Origin: Shewanella psychropiezotolerans
GTDB lineage: Bacteria; Pseudomonadota; Gammaproteobacteria; Enterobacterales; Shewanellaceae
Assembly: GCF_007197555.1 (NCBI RefSeq)
Contig: NZ_CP041614.1
Span: 3,526,001-3,590,000, forward strand
Length of the DNA: 64,000 nucleotides
Direction: 5' to 3'
Below are positions 47,862-58,760 of the stretch, piece by piece. A model generated the notes under the pieces. That model was not told the origin of the DNA. It made no database searches and saw only the letters and a program-made list of their open reading frames with translations. Numbering within the stretch: the first letter of the stretch is position 1; the number at the start of each line of letters is the position of its first letter. Made by a program: the position numbers and the translations under genes.

Positions 47862-50351
47862 TTATCCTACTTTAGTAATTTTAATAGGACACTTTTTATA
47901 GTCTGTCTGTTTAGATAGCGGATCGGTTGCATCTAAAATGAGTTTATTAATCAAAATACGCGCATCGAAGAACGGCACAAACACCAGGCCTTTTGGTGGA
48001 CGGTTACGCCCTCGAGTCTCGACACGTACACGAATTTCACCACGTTTGTTACTCATTAACACTTCATCACCACGACGCACACCATGAGACTTAGCATCAT
48101 CTGGATGCATATAACAAAGTGCATCAGGAACGGCTTTGTACAATTCAGGTACACGGCGAGTCATTGTTCCCGTATGCCAATGCTCAAGCACACGACCAGT
48201 ACATAACCACAGGTTAAACTCTTCATCTGGAGACTCTGGTGGCGCCTCGTAAGGTGCCGAGATTATCCATGCTTTGCCATCAGGCTTACCATAGAACTCA
48301 AACCCTTTACCTTTGCCAACATAGGGATCTGAGCCTTCTTTAAAGCGCCATTTGGTCTCTTTTCCATCGACAACAGGCCAGCGTAAACCGCGCTCTTGAT
48401 GGTAGCGATCGTATGGGGCTAAATCATGGCCATGTCCACGTCCAAAGCTTGCGTACTCTTCAAATAGACCTTTTTGTACATAGTAACCTTGGTCTTTGGC
48501 ATCATCATTGAGCTCTTGCGCTTCTGATAATGGGAACTGGTTCACTTGGCCGTTTTCAAATAGCACTTCACACATATTCTTACCACGTACTTCTGGCATC
48601 TTAGCGATCAGCTCTTCGGTCCACACCTCTTCAATTTTGAAGCGTTTTGCAAATTCCATAATCTGCCATAGATCGGATTTCGATTCACCAGGCGCTTTAA
48701 CCTGCTGATACCAAACCTGAGTACGACGCTCAGCATTACCGTAAGCCCCCTCTTTTTCTACCCACATGGAAGTCGGTAAAATCAAGTCGGCGGCTTGGGC
48801 TGTTACCGTTGGGTATGGGTCTGAACAGACAATAAAGTTTTTCGGATTACGGTAGCCAGGTAAGCGCTCTTGATTGATGTTAGGACCGGCCTGCATGTTG
48901 TTGTTGCACATTGTCCAGTAAGCATTAAGCACACCGTCATTTAATTTACGGTCTTGCTGTACTGCATGGAAACCCGGCTTAGGTGGAATAGTGCCTTGCG
49001 GAATTTTCCATAGCTGCTCAGCACGCTTTCGATGCTCGGGGTTTGCTACCACCATATCTGCGGGCAAACGATGAGAGAAAGTCCCCACCTCACGTGCTGT
49101 ACCACACGCTGATGGTTGGCCTGTTAATGAAAATGGACCATTACCTGGTGTTGATATTTTTCCGACTAATAGATGAATGTTATAGACCAAAGAGTTCATC
49201 CAAACACCACGGGTATGTTGGTTCATTCCCATAGTCCAAAGTGACATTACCTTAATCTTTGGATCGGCAAACTGCTTAGCGAGTATGAGCAGTTTATCTT
49301 CACCTAGACCGGTCATTTCAGCGGTTTTTTCAAGCGTATATGGTGCTACTGATTTTTTATACTCTTCAAAATCAATTGAATGTATTTTACCTACATTGGG
49401 GTTAGCTGCTTTTTTTTGCAGGGGATGCTCATCCCTTAAACCATAACCAATATCTGTAGTGGCTTGCTTGAAATGGGTATGCTTATTAACAAAGTCCCAA
49501 TTCACTGCATCGTTTTCAATGATGTAGTTAGCAATAAAGTTGGCTATTACAAGATCTGTTTGCGGCTTAAAGATATAGCCTTTATCAGCAAGTTCAAATG
49601 AACGATGGTAATAGGTTGATAATACGTGCACTTTTACATGGGGATGACTTAAGCGTCTGTCAGTGATTCGAGACCATAAAACAGGATGCATTTCAGCCAT
49701 GTTCGAGCCCCACAGAACAAAGGCATCGGCATTTTCAAAATCATCATAACAACCCATTGGTTCATCGATACCAAAGCTACGCATAAAGCCACCAACGGCA
49801 GAAGCCATACAGTGACGCGCATTAGGATCTATGTTGTTAGAGCGGAAACCCGCTTTCATCATCTTAGAAGCGGCGTAACCTTCCATTACGGTCCACTGGC
49901 CAGAACCAAACATGCCCACACTGGTAGGCCCTTTCTCTTTTAAAGCCGCTTTCCACTTCTCAGCCATGATATCGAAGGCTTGATCCCAGCTTACTGGTGC
50001 AAAGTCACCATTTTTATCAAACTTTCCATTAGTTTGACGTAACAGCGGCTGAGTTAAGCGATCGTTGCCGTACATAATTTTTGAAAGGAAGTAACCTTTA
50101 ATACAGTTAAGCCCTTTGTTTACAGGAGCTTCTGGGTCGCCTTGAGTCGCAACGACTTTACCATCTTGAGTACCAACAAGTACCGAGCAACCTGTACCAC
50201 AGAAACGACAAGGCGCTTTATCCCAATGAATTTTTGACTCTTCAGTCGATGCAATTAAATTAGTTGCAGTGGCTGGAAGGGTGATCCCTGCAAGTGCCGC
50301 AGCAGATGCCGCAGCATTGGCTTTGATAAAATCACGTCTAGACATTTTCAT
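47862..50351 (-). CDS. napA: NapA catalytic subunit of periplasmic nitrate reductase
   Basis: NapA reduces nitrate to nitrite in the periplasm with a bis-MGD molybdenum site and one [4Fe-4S]. Tat signal SRRDFIK starts at residue 4. The cluster is bound by [13 protein letters not shown] and the later Cys of NCIKGY. The Mo-coordinating Cys is in [16 protein letters not shown]. The length of 829 residues is normal. It overlaps napD by four bases and starts inside it. Confidence 0.97.
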   Translation of the reverse strand: MKMSRRDFIKANAAASAAALAGITLPATATNLIASTEESKIHWDKAPCRFCGTGCSVLVGTQDGKVVATQGDPEAPVNKGLNCIKGYFLSKIMYGNDRLTQPLLRQTNGKFDKNGDFAPVSWDQAFDIMAEKWKAALKEKGPTSVGMFGSGQWTVMEGYAASKMMKAGFRSNNIDPNARHCMASAVGGFMRSFGIDEPMGCYDDFENADAFVLWGSNMAEMHPVLWSRITDRRLSHPHVKVHVLSTYYHRSFELADKGYIFKPQTDLVIANFIANYIIENDAVNWDFVNKHTHFKQATTDIGYGLRDEHPLQKKAANPNVGKIHSIDFEEYKKSVAPYTLEKTAEMTGLGEDKLLILAKQFADPKIKVMSLWTMGMNQHTRGVWMNSLVYNIHLLVGKISTPGNGPFSLTGQPSACGTAREVGTFSHRLPADMVVANPEHRKRAEQLWKIPQGTIPPKPGFHAVQQDRKLNDGVLNAYWTMCNNNMQAGPNINQERLPGYRNPKNFIVCSDPYPTVTAQAADLILPTSMWVEKEGAYGNAERRTQVWYQQVKAPGESKSDLWQIMEFAKRFKIEEVWTEELIAKMPEVRGKNMCEVLFENGQVNQFPLSEAQELNDDAKDQGYYVQKGLFEEYASFGRGHGHDLAPYDRYHQERGLRWPVVDGKETKWRFKEGSDPYVGKGKGFEFYGKPDGKAWIISAPYEAPPESPDEEFNLWLCTGRVLEHWHTGTMTRRVPELYKAVPDALCYMHPDDAKSHGVRRGDEVLMSNKRGEIRVRVETRGRNRPPKGLVFVPFFDARILINKLILDATDPLSKQTDYKKCPIKITKVG

Positions 50352-50683
50352 ACTTGTTCCTCGCTAACACTATAGCCATCATCAGGGGCTAGGTTATTTT
50401 TATTGGTATTGGTATTGGTATTGGTATCGGTGTCGGTTCCACTATCAATTTGGTGATAAACCATACTGGCACCAAGCACGCCTGGCATATTATTTATTTT
50501 TTCAATAACATCGGTAATAAAGCCTTCTGCTTGAGTCTCTAGGACTACAACGATTTTTCCGACTTCACTAACGCCATAAATTTCGGCTTCATCAAACGCT
50601 TCAATTCTTTTTTTAGTTTCATCTATATGTTCAGGGCTAACCTGGACAATTAGGCTTGAGATGTGCGCCTCAGGTAACGACAT
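50348..50683 (-). CDS. napD: NapD, Tat-signal chaperone for NapA
   Basis: NapD binds the Tat signal of NapA in the cytoplasm so it is not exported before cofactor insertion. The 111-residue protein has [10 protein letters not shown] and the ferredoxin-like NapD fold ([14 protein letters not shown]). The C-terminus is a 25-residue tail with a threonine/asparagine repeat ([12 protein letters not shown]) encoded by a hexanucleotide repeat, longer than in E. coli (87 aa). First gene of the leftward nap operon; the upstream region has an FNR-like site. Confidence 0.93.
   Translation of the reverse strand: MSLPEAHISSLIVQVSPEHIDETKKRIEAFDEAEIYGVSEVGKIVVVLETQAEGFITDVIEKINNMPGVLGASMVYHQIDSGTDTDTNTNTNTNKNNLAPDDGYSVSEEQV
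50401..50437. repeat. Hexanucleotide tandem repeat in napD
   Basis: TATTGG repeated four times, then TATCGG and TGTCGG. It encodes the Asn/Asp-Thr tail of NapD. Because the unit is a multiple of three, length changes would not shift the frame. Confidence 0.88.
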
Positions 50684-50769
50684 GTGGGCGTTCCTTATCT
50701 ATCTGGGGGAAAAATACTGAACTGGAACTCATAAGCACTCCAACTTAGGGTTGTGACCCTTCGCAAGGG

Positions 50770-50788
50770 GAGTCAAAAAAAATGACTC
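50770..50788. repeat. Short hairpin upstream of napD
   Basis: GAGTCA (50770-50775) and TGACTC (50783-50788) around an A-rich loop. It could be an operator or an mRNA leader structure, but has no family match. Confidence 0.4.
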
Positions 50789-50899
50789 AAGGTTTGGTGG
50801 TAATTAACGTTATGTTTTATCAAGTTCTTTCTTGTTGTCGATCATAATCCCAATGTAGGACTAAACTGTATACCCACAATTTGGTAAAGACTAATTAGC

Positions 50900-50913
50900 T
50901 TGATCTGGATCAT
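50900..50913. promoter_or_regulatory. FNR/EtrA-type site
   Basis: TTGATCTGGATCAT differs from the FNR consensus TTGAT-N4-ATCAA at one position. It is about 217 bases upstream of the napD start, plausible for anaerobic activation of the nap operon. CRP sites look similar, so the regulator is uncertain. Confidence 0.6.
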
Positions 50914-51128
50914 CGTTTTTAACAAAATAAATCATAGATCAACTAGGTTAATTACCTTTACAGATTGGCAAACACCGAGATTAACAACTATGACTATTCA
51001 GCATAGTCTAAACAATGAGTTACAGGCGTATAAATATCAACCGAGATGTTAATAAAATGCGATAAATATAACTTAATGGGTAGATTGTTTCTCGAGGAAA
51101 TGAGTTTAATAAGTCACATGGATGACAC

Positions 51129-51162
51129 AAAAAAGCACCGTCCATCTGGTCAGTGCTTTTCA
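51129..51162 (-). terminator. Terminator after hrpA
   Basis: An A-rich left arm and a T-rich right arm flank GCAC/GTGC (51131-51138 with 51153-51160). It is about 40 bases beyond the hrpA stop. On the minus strand a T-run follows. Confidence 0.75.
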
Positions 51163-51201
51163 ATCATCAGTCTTGTGTATGCTACCGATTAATATGGCGA
51201 G

Positions 51202-54200
51202 TTAATTTTGCTTGATTTGGTTCAAAATACGTTTTTCAGAGATAGGATAAGCCGTGCCCAATACCTGTGCAAAACAGGAGACACGATACTCCTCTATCAT
51301 CCACCTTGCTTCTAACAAGGCCTCGGGGATAGCCGCAGATCTCGGCACTTTAGCTAACTGACCCTCCAACTCCTGCTGCACATTAGCAATGCTGTGCATG
51401 TGCAAGCGGTCACGATTGGGATCGACAGGCAACTTGTCTAAGCGATTATCGACGGCTTTAAGATACCTCACCATGTCGGGTAAACGTTTCCAACCACAAG
51501 CCTCGACAAAGCCTTTGAACACGAGTTTATCCAGCTGAGTCTTGATATCACTCATGGCGAAGGCAATATCCAGACTTATTTTACCCTTCAATCGCTTCTT
51601 CACTTTTTGATAAAGCGTCAGTATCTCTTCGACTCTGAGGGCAATTTTAGCAGCCGTTGAGTTCAGCTCTTGTCTCACCCAATCTTTAGCCCGTTCAAAG
51701 TCGGACTCACAGCGAACATCCAGCCCTTTCTCATCGAGTAACTGCTGCACAGACGCCGATAAAATATCATCCAACAAGATCTGTATTTGACCGAAGGGGT
51801 TAAAATACATGGCCAGCTTAGCCTTGTTCGGCAAGGTCTTCTGCAGATGCTTCACAGGTGATGGAATATTGATTAACAATAAGCGTTGCAGGCCCAGTTG
51901 ATGGGAGCGAGCCGCCTCATTTTCATCATCAAATAATTTGATAGAAACACTGGATTTATCGTCCACCAATGCAGGAAACGCCTTGACCTCGAAGTTACCT
52001 TTCTTCTGTTTAAACGCCTGTGGCAAGTCGCCGAAGGACCACTGAGTTAACTCAGTTTTTTCGATACCTGAATCGGCTACCTTGCGAATAGCCTGAGTCA
52101 CCTGGCCCTGAAGGCTAGCTTTAAGTTGCTCAATATCTCGAGCTTGAGCCACTAACTTGCCCTTGTCATCCTCCACCTTGTAATTCATCAATAGATGTTT
52201 GGGTAGTTGGCTGAGATCGAAGTCATCGATGCTGACACGAACGCCACTCATGCGCAGCAATTGCTTGCACATGGCATCGATGAAACTCATCTCGAAGGGC
52301 TTCATCGCCTGCATACAGGCATTAGCATAATCCGGTGCAGGAACAAAATTACGCCTGAGACTCTTAGGCAGAGCGCGTATCAGGGCGATGCACTTTTCCT
52401 CTCTCAGTCCGGGGACCTGCCAATCGAAATCGACATCTTCTATCTGATTGAGCAGTGCGACAGGAATATGCACGGCCACGCCATCATCCTCGGCGGAGGG
52501 CTCGAAATGATAACTCAAGAAGAGCTTAAGGTTAGCTTGATGCCAAAAATCGGGAAAATCCAACGCCGAGATATGATCATCTCCTCGCTGCATCAATTGC
52601 TCACGTTCGAAATCTAATAGATCAGGGGATTTCTTGCTCTCAGCCTTCCACCAGCTAAAGAACTTAGGGGCGTTATAAATTCCCTCGGGAATTCTGGGCT
52701 CATAAAAATCCACCAACACCTGCTCATCCACCAATATGTCGCGGCGGCGTGATTTATGTTCTAGATTCTCAACCTCTTTGAGCAAGTTACGGTTCTTGAT
52801 AAAGAAAGCTTCATTGGTTCTCAGCTCTCCATCAGCCAAAGCGCTACGAATAAAAATCTCACGGGCCTCCAGTGGATTAACCGGGCCATATTGCGTCTTG
52901 CGGCGGTTAACTATGGTCAGTCCATAGAGTATTTGATTTTCAAGGGCCACCACACTGCCCTGCTTCGCCTCAAAATGTGGCTCAAGATAGTTTTTCTTGA
53001 CCAAGTGCTCAGCCAAAGGCTCTATCCACTCAGGCTGAATTTTGGCGCAGCAGCGGGCAAACAGACGTGAAGTCTCGGTGAGCTCAGCCGCCATAATCCA
53101 CTTAGGCCCTTTACGAGCCAGAGGCGATCCTGGAAACACGAAGAATTTACGGTTACGGGCCCCTAAATATTCATTATCTTTGTCTTTAAAGCCCACGTGA
53201 CTCAATAGACCCGTGAGCAGAGACTTGTGCAGTAGCTCATAATCGGCAGGTTCGCTGTTGAGACGCCACTTCAAATCATGCACGGCTTGTCTCATCTGGG
53301 CATAGAGATCTTGCCACTCACGCACCCTCAGGTAGGCAAGAAACTCTTTCTTACACTGCTTTCTAAACTGACTACTGGATAGGGATTTTTGTTGCAATTT
53401 GAGGTGATCCCACAGATTAACGAAGGAGACAAAATCTGAGTCCTTATCGCTGTGCTTCTTGTGTACCTCATCGGCCGCCTGCTTCTTGTCCATGGGGCGT
53501 TCCCTTGGATCTTGAATCGACAATGCAGAGGTGATCACCAAGGCTTCATGAAGACAGCCATTCGTGTTCGCCGCGATAACCATACGGGCCAGACGCGGAT
53601 CCACGGGAATATGCGCAAGTTGCTTGCCCAGTGTCGTCAAGGCTAAACGCCCTTGTGAATTTTTTACTGCTTCTAACTCTTCCAGTAACAGGAATCCATC
53701 TCGGATATACCTAGGGTCCGGCGGCTGAAGGAAAGGAAACGCTTCTATGTCGCCAAGCCCTACTGAGAGCATCTTGAGGATAACCGAGGCAAGGTTAGTC
53801 CTTAAAATCTCAGGATCGGTAAACTCGGATCTGTTATTGAAATCATCCTCGCTAAATAAACGGATACAAATACCCGCAGCGACACGGCCACAACGTCCCT
53901 GACGCTGATTAGCGCTGGCTTGTGAGATGGGCTCGATGGGCAGACGTTGCACCTTAGTGCGGTAACTATAACGACTGATCCTGGCAGTGCCGGGATCGAT
54001 GACGTAACGAATACCGGGGACCGTCAGCGATGTCTCGGCAACGTTAGTCGCCAGCACTATTCTGCGGCCAATATGACTCTTAAACACCTTAGACTGCTCG
54101 CCGTATGATAGGCGCGCATAGAGGGGTAAGATCTCGGTATCTCGGTACTGACGGCGATTGAGTTGATCCGCCACATCACGGATCTCACGCTCACCGTTCA

Positions 54201-55089
54201 TAAAGATCAGAATGTCACCGGGCCCTTCGGCAACCAGTTCATCGACGGCTTCGAATATGCCTTCGGTGAGATCCAGATCGTCTCCCGCATCACGCACCAG
54301 GGGTCGATAGCGAGTCTCAACCTCATAAGTCCGACCCGAAACTTGAATAATAGGGGCATCGTTGAAGTGTTTGGAAAATTTATCCAGATCTATCGTTGCC
54401 GAGGTGATGATCACCTTCAAGTCCGGGCGCTTGTTCAATACATTCTTGAGATAGCCTAAGATGAAATCGATATTCAGGCTTCGCTCATGGGCCTCATCTA
54501 TGATGATGGTGTCATATTGGTCGAGAAACTTATCATTGGTCAGCTCAGCCAGCAAGATACCGTCTGTCATCAACTTGATGTAAGAATCTTGATTGATGGC
54601 ATCGGCAAAGCGAACTTTAAAGCCAACCACCTCACCGAGTGGACTATTGAGTTCATCGGCAATACGACTGGCAACGCTCCGCGCCGCTAGACGCCTAGGC
54701 TGGGTATGGGCTATGAGGCCGCGACAACCTAAGCCTAACTCCAGACAGATTTTTGGCAGCTGAGTCGTCTTACCCGAGCCGGTTTCACCCGCGATGATGA
54801 CCACTTGATTACCGGCAATCGCCCTGGCTATCTCATCTCGCTTCTGAGAAATAGGCAGGCTTTCGGGATAGGTGATCTCGGGACGGGCCTGACGGCGTCG
54901 CTCAACCTTTTCGAATGCTGCAACGGCCTGAGTTTCGAGCTTGTCCAGATTTGCCCGCTTCTTATCCGAATCAACTTCTTTATTGAGCCTGAAGAGACGA
55001 CGCCTGATCCTCGAGGCATCGGCCTGATAACACAGTTTTAGATAATTGTTAGATAGCGGATGTAGTTGCGAACTCAAGTCAGATCCCAT
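51202..55089 (-). CDS. hrpA: ATP-dependent RNA helicase HrpA
   Basis: A large DEAH-box helicase of about 1295 residues, the usual length, acting on RNA and rescuing stalled ribosomes. Motifs: GETGSGKTTQLPKI (about residue 85), TQPRRLAARSVA (Ia), DEAHERSLN (II), ITSATID (III), LATNVAETSLTVPG (V) and QRQGRCGRV (VI). The C-terminal OB-like DUF3418 region follows. ATG 55089 (MGSDLSSQ) is chosen; ATG 55101 four codons earlier is also in frame. Confidence 0.95.
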   Translation of the reverse strand: MGSDLSSQLHPLSNNYLKLCYQADASRIRRRLFRLNKEVDSDKKRANLDKLETQAVAAFEKVERRRQARPEITYPESLPISQKRDEIARAIAGNQVVIIAGETGSGKTTQLPKICLELGLGCRGLIAHTQPRRLAARSVASRIADELNSPLGEVVGFKVRFADAINQDSYIKLMTDGILLAELTNDKFLDQYDTIIIDEAHERSLNIDFILGYLKNVLNKRPDLKVIITSATIDLDKFSKHFNDAPIIQVSGRTYEVETRYRPLVRDAGDDLDLTEGIFEAVDELVAEGPGDILIFMNGEREIRDVADQLNRRQYRDTEILPLYARLSYGEQSKVFKSHIGRRIVLATNVAETSLTVPGIRYVIDPGTARISRYSYRTKVQRLPIEPISQASANQRQGRCGRVAAGICIRLFSEDDFNNRSEFTDPEILRTNLASVILKMLSVGLGDIEAFPFLQPPDPRYIRDGFLLLEELEAVKNSQGRLALTTLGKQLAHIPVDPRLARMVIAANTNGCLHEALVITSALSIQDPRERPMDKKQAADEVHKKHSDKDSDFVSFVNLWDHLKLQQKSLSSSQFRKQCKKEFLAYLRVREWQDLYAQMRQAVHDLKWRLNSEPADYELLHKSLLTGLLSHVGFKDKDNEYLGARNRKFFVFPGSPLARKGPKWIMAAELTETSRLFARCCAKIQPEWIEPLAEHLVKKNYLEPHFEAKQGSVVALENQILYGLTIVNRRKTQYGPVNPLEAREIFIRSALADGELRTNEAFFIKNRNLLKEVENLEHKSRRRDILVDEQVLVDFYEPRIPEGIYNAPKFFSWWKAESKKSPDLLDFEREQLMQRGDDHISALDFPDFWHQANLKLFLSYHFEPSAEDDGVAVHIPVALLNQIEDVDFDWQVPGLREEKCIALIRALPKSLRRNFVPAPDYANACMQAMKPFEMSFIDAMCKQLLRMSGVRVSIDDFDLSQLPKHLLMNYKVEDDKGKLVAQARDIEQLKASLQGQVTQAIRKVADSGIEKTELTQWSFGDLPQAFKQKKGNFEVKAFPALVDDKSSVSIKLFDDENEAARSHQLGLQRLLLINIPSPVKHLQKTLPNKAKLAMYFNPFGQIQILLDDILSASVQQLLDEKGLDVRCESDFERAKDWVRQELNSTAAKIALRVEEILTLYQKVKKRLKGKISLDIAFAMSDIKTQLDKLVFKGFVEACGWKRLPDMVRYLKAVDNRLDKLPVDPNRDRLHMHSIANVQQELEGQLAKVPRSAAIPEALLEARWMIEEYRVSCFAQVLGTAYPISEKRILNQIKQN

Positions 55090-55101
55090 TACTCGAAGCA
55101 A

Positions 55102-55577
55102 AAAAACGATCCTAGCAAGTAACGATTCTTATTGGTACGGAAAATTAACTTCAAATGTCTAATAATCAACCGATACTCAGATTTAAATCTAGCTTGCAGC
55201 TATTGATATTAGTATTGACGGTAATAATCATCGTTTAAATCAAGCATAGAGTTCCTTGCTTTGGTTTATGTAGAACAACACAAGTTATTATTTTAATTAA
55301 CAATGTCTCCTCAGTGTAACAGGCTCGAATTTTAAATTCGCCACAAAGGATAATTACAACACATTGAAATTAAATAATATCTTGATCATTCAACTCATCA
55401 ACAAGATAAATGAAATATGAAGCAGTTGACACTCAATTATTTATCCATAAAATACGCGCCGTTTGTCTGCAAAGTGACAATAAAAATACTTGGTTGCAAG
55501 TTAACAAACTAGTTTCAATCTCGTGCGTTTAGCTTTAGCTTGGCTCCATATCAGTGAATGCTAAATGAGAGCACTAA
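55102..55577. other. Intergenic region between hrpA and codB
   Basis: 476 bases, divergent, AT-rich. No gene or riboswitch was recognised. An ACGCGCCGTTTG segment near 55450 only vaguely resembles a PurR operator. The codBA and hrpA promoters must lie here. Confidence 0.5.
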
Positions 55578-56909
55578 ATGAATATGAGTGGCCAAGCTGA
55601 TATCAATTCAATGTTTAACTTAAGTCATGTTCATCGGGGAAAAGTGGCAAACGATAATAATTACAGCTTAGGGCCAGTACCAATATCGGCAAGAAAGGGG
55701 ATGCTCTCGCTAACCATGGTAATGCTGGGACTGACCTTCTTTTCGGCCAGCATGTGGACTGGCGGTACCTTAGGGACCGGACTATCCTTTAATGATTTTA
55801 TGCTGGCAGTGCTATTAGGTAACCTCATCCTCGGCATTTATACCTCTTGCTTAGGATATATTGGCGCCAAGACGGGTCTTTCTACTCACCTACTGGCACG
55901 TTACTCTTTCGGTACTAGAGGCTCATGGTTACCTTCTTTACTGTTAGGCGGTACGCAAGTAGGTTGGTTTGGGGTCGGAGTGGCCATGTTCGCTATTCCG
56001 GTTCATAAAGCCACGGGCCTAGATACTAACCTACTGATCATCATCTCAGGCCTGTTAATGACCGCAACCGTTTACTTCGGCATTGCCGCCTTGATGATCT
56101 TATCCGCCATCGCGGTACCCGCCATCGCCCTATTCGGCAGCTTCTCTGCATTAACGGCAATTGAGAGTATTGGTGGACTCGAGGGATTAAATGCCCTCAT
56201 TCCGAATGATCCTATGCCCTTCTCTACCGCATTAGTCTTGGTTGTTGGCTCATTTATCTCGGCCGGTACCCTCACTGCTGATTTCGTCCGTTTCGGCAAG
56301 AAACCCATGGGAGCAGTATTTATTACCATGATTGCCTTTTTTATCGGTAACTCATTAATGTTTATCTTCGGCGCAGCAGGCGCTGCGGCCACTGGCCAGT
56401 CCGATATTTCTGAGGTGATGATAGCCCAAGGCCTACTCATCCCGGCAATTATCATCTTAGGCTTAAACATCTGGACCACTAACGATAATGCCCTCTATGC
56501 TTCGGGTCTGGGATTTTCCAATATCACAGGCCTACCAAGCAGATACCTGTCTATATTCAACGGCATAATAGGTACACTTTGTGCACTTTGGCTGTATAAC
56601 AATTTTGTGGGATGGTTGACCTTCCTGTCGGCTGCGATTCCCCCCATAGGCGGGATCATCATTGCCGATTACCTAAGAAATCGAGACAAATACAAAGATT
56701 TTTCAACAGCCAAATTTTCCAATATCAACTGGGCTGCTATCTTAGGTGTTGCAATTGGTGTCGCTGCCGGTCACCTTCTCCCCGGGATAGTCCCGATAAA
56801 TGCCGTATTTGCTGGCGCAATAAGTTACCTTATTTTGGACTCGCTATTAACACGGTTCATTTCACATTCAGATTCAACACAAGAGATCACCAATGAACAG
56901 TACAAATAA
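55578..56909 (+). CDS. codB: Cytosine permease
   Basis: An inner-membrane NCS1-family permease of 443 residues with about 12 helices. Landmarks are [32 protein letters not shown] text ([14 protein letters not shown]), [14 protein letters not shown] and [14 protein letters not shown]. It imports cytosine for CodA. The reading frame overlaps codA by 17 bases. Confidence 0.94.
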   Translation: MNMSGQADINSMFNLSHVHRGKVANDNNYSLGPVPISARKGMLSLTMVMLGLTFFSASMWTGGTLGTGLSFNDFMLAVLLGNLILGIYTSCLGYIGAKTGLSTHLLARYSFGTRGSWLPSLLLGGTQVGWFGVGVAMFAIPVHKATGLDTNLLIIISGLLMTATVYFGIAALMILSAIAVPAIALFGSFSALTAIESIGGLEGLNALIPNDPMPFSTALVLVVGSFISAGTLTADFVRFGKKPMGAVFITMIAFFIGNSLMFIFGAAGAAATGQSDISEVMIAQGLLIPAIIILGLNIWTTNDNALYASGLGFSNITGLPSRYLSIFNGIIGTLCALWLYNNFVGWLTFLSAAIPPIGGIIIADYLRNRDKYKDFSTAKFSNINWAAILGVAIGVAAGHLLPGIVPINAVFAGAISYLILDSLLTRFISHSDSTQEITNEQYK

Positions 56910-58188
56910 CATGCTGATTAACAATGTCCTTCTCGAGGGTAAAGATGGCCTCCATCAAATCGTCATTGAAAATGGTGAGTTTACCTCCTTCACTGCCATG
57001 TCAGAGGCCATCAAAGCAAATGATCAGTCCGTTAAGGTGATTGATGGTGAAGGCGGAATGGCCATCGCCCCCTTCTGCGAACCCCATGTTCATCTCGATA
57101 CCACTCAAACTGCGGGAGAGCCGAGTTGGAATATATCCGGCACCTTATTTGAAGGCATAGAACGTTGGTCTGAACGCAAGAAGACCTTGTCTATCCAAGA
57201 TGTGAAAACACGGGCTAAGCAGACATTAAAATGGCAAATAGCTAACGGTATACAGCATGTTCGTACCCATGTGGATGTATCGGATCCTACGCTTATTGCA
57301 CTCAGGGCCATGCTCGAAGTGAAAGAGGAGATGAAGGCTTGGGTCGATATTCAAATTGTCGCCTTTCCCCAGGAAGGAATCCTCTCCTACCCCAACGGTA
57401 AGGCGCTTATGGAAGAAGCCGTCAAACTAGGCGCCGATGTCATTGGCGCCATCCCCCATTTCGAGTTTACCCGGGAATATGGCATCGAATCTCTGCACTT
57501 CGTGTTTGAGCTAGCGCAAAAATATGATCGCCTCATCGATGTGCATTGTGACGAGATAGACGATGAACAGTCTCGTTTCGTGGAAACACTTGCAGCCTTA
57601 GCCCATAAGTTTGATATGGGCCACAGAGTCACGGCCAGCCACACCACAGCCATGCACTCCTATAACGGCGCTTATGCATCGCGGCTTTTCAGGCTGCTGA
57701 AAATGTCTGGTATTAATTTCATCGCCAACCCATTGGTAAATATTCATCTTCAGGGGCGCTTCGATGACTATCCTAAACGCCGTGGGATCACTCGGGTCAA
57801 GGAGATGTTGGCCGCCGACATCAATGTCTGTTTTGGTCACGACGATATCTTCGATCCCTGGTATCCGCTGGGTACGGCCAACATGTTGCAGGTGCTGCAT
57901 ATGGGATTGCATGTGTGTCAAATCATGGGCTATGAGCAGATAAACCAGTCTCTGGCTTTAATCAGTCATAATTCGGCCCGTACCCTGGATATTCTGTCTC
58001 GATATGGTATCGAAGAAGGCAAGCCTGCAAGTCTGCTTATCTTACCCGCAGACAATGGTTTCGATGCCGTTCGACGTCAAGTTCCGGTGCAATATTCAAT
58101 TCGTCACGGAAGATTGCTGTCACAGACTCAATTAGCGACGACAGAGATCCATTTAGCGGAAACAGAGACCGTGACCTTTAAGCGATAG
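56893..58188 (+). CDS. codA: Cytosine deaminase
   Basis: Converts cytosine to uracil and ammonia in pyrimidine salvage, in the cytoplasm. Amidohydrolase metal ligands are visible: [13 protein letters not shown] (HxH), [10 protein letters not shown] and SHTTAMHSY (His), and [14 protein letters not shown] (Asp). The length of 431 residues is normal. It overlaps codB and ends before a strong terminator. Confidence 0.96.
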   Translation: MNSTNNMLINNVLLEGKDGLHQIVIENGEFTSFTAMSEAIKANDQSVKVIDGEGGMAIAPFCEPHVHLDTTQTAGEPSWNISGTLFEGIERWSERKKTLSIQDVKTRAKQTLKWQIANGIQHVRTHVDVSDPTLIALRAMLEVKEEMKAWVDIQIVAFPQEGILSYPNGKALMEEAVKLGADVIGAIPHFEFTREYGIESLHFVFELAQKYDRLIDVHCDEIDDEQSRFVETLAALAHKFDMGHRVTASHTTAMHSYNGAYASRLFRLLKMSGINFIANPLVNIHLQGRFDDYPKRRGITRVKEMLAADINVCFGHDDIFDPWYPLGTANMLQVLHMGLHVCQIMGYEQINQSLALISHNSARTLDILSRYGIEEGKPASLLILPADNGFDAVRRQVPVQYSIRHGRLLSQTQLATTEIHLAETETVTFKR

Positions 58189-58213
58189 GGTCATCTCCTA
58201 AAGTCGAAAGTAG

Positions 58214-58264
58214 AAAAGCCGCCTAGATCTTAGACGATAGTAGAGATTAGCATGGCGGCTTTTT
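58214..58264 (+). terminator. Terminator after codA
   Basis: AAAAGCCGCC (58214-58223) pairs with GGCGGCTTTT (58254-58263 region) with a long loop, T-run at the end. It closes the codBA operon. Confidence 0.8.
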
Positions 58265-58288
58265 ATGAGGGAGGACCTCTATCTAACA

Positions 58289-58515
58289 ATTGTGGGTTCA
58301 TTGGACGACTTTGATGTTTGGCTAGTTCATTGAAAATCGCAACTTCAATTTTATCTACTACCTGTCGTAGGTGCCGTATAAGGATATACGAATGTCGTGA
58401 AGGCTCGAATGCCTAAGAACGACCTTAAGTGCAAGCACTTATATGTCACGGAAGGTCATAGCCGCGCTCATACCTGAATGTTTATTTCTTCGATTTGGGT
58501 TTTACTTGCTAGTAA
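58289..58515. repeat. Dispersed repeat, left copy
   Basis: Begins AATTGTGGGTTCATTGGACG and shares blocks with 60142-60356: CTTCAATTTTATCTA, GTCACGGAAGGTCATAGCCGCGC-type, and TTCTTCGATTTGGGTTTTAC ... GCTAGTAAC. The middle differs. Likely a non-autonomous repeat or degenerate end of an element; no coding gene inside is convincing. Confidence 0.65.
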
Positions 58516-58760
58516 CACGTTCCCGGACAAAAGTGAGTTACAGGCTTTGCACTAATGCGCTTAGTTCAGATTATAAAAAGTATCTTAGTTTATTCAAAAT
58601 CCCTAATTCGCTCCGCCCCATTTATCCCCCAATTCTGTCTAAGTATGCTTTTAAATCACCAACTCTAAAATATTTCAACCGTTACTGATAACAAGCATTT
58701 TTGAACGCATGTATTGTGTATTCAAAGTGCATACTAGCTTAAAAATGAGGAATAACGACA

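Larger units (their letters stand above)
58189..58760. other. Gap before effector gene
   Basis: 572 bases with the codA terminator and the left repeat copy. From 58516 to 58760 there is AT-rich sequence with no recognised gene; a promoter for the effector/chaperone genes is presumably here. Confidence 0.5.

Noticed and set aside
55440..55465. PurR operator upstream of codB
   Set aside because: ACGCGCCGTTTGTCT matches only about half of the PurR consensus and has a length offset.
58443..58688. 81-codon reading frame in the left repeat region
   Set aside because: Low-complexity, no ribosome site; the parallel frame in the right repeat copy is not conserved.
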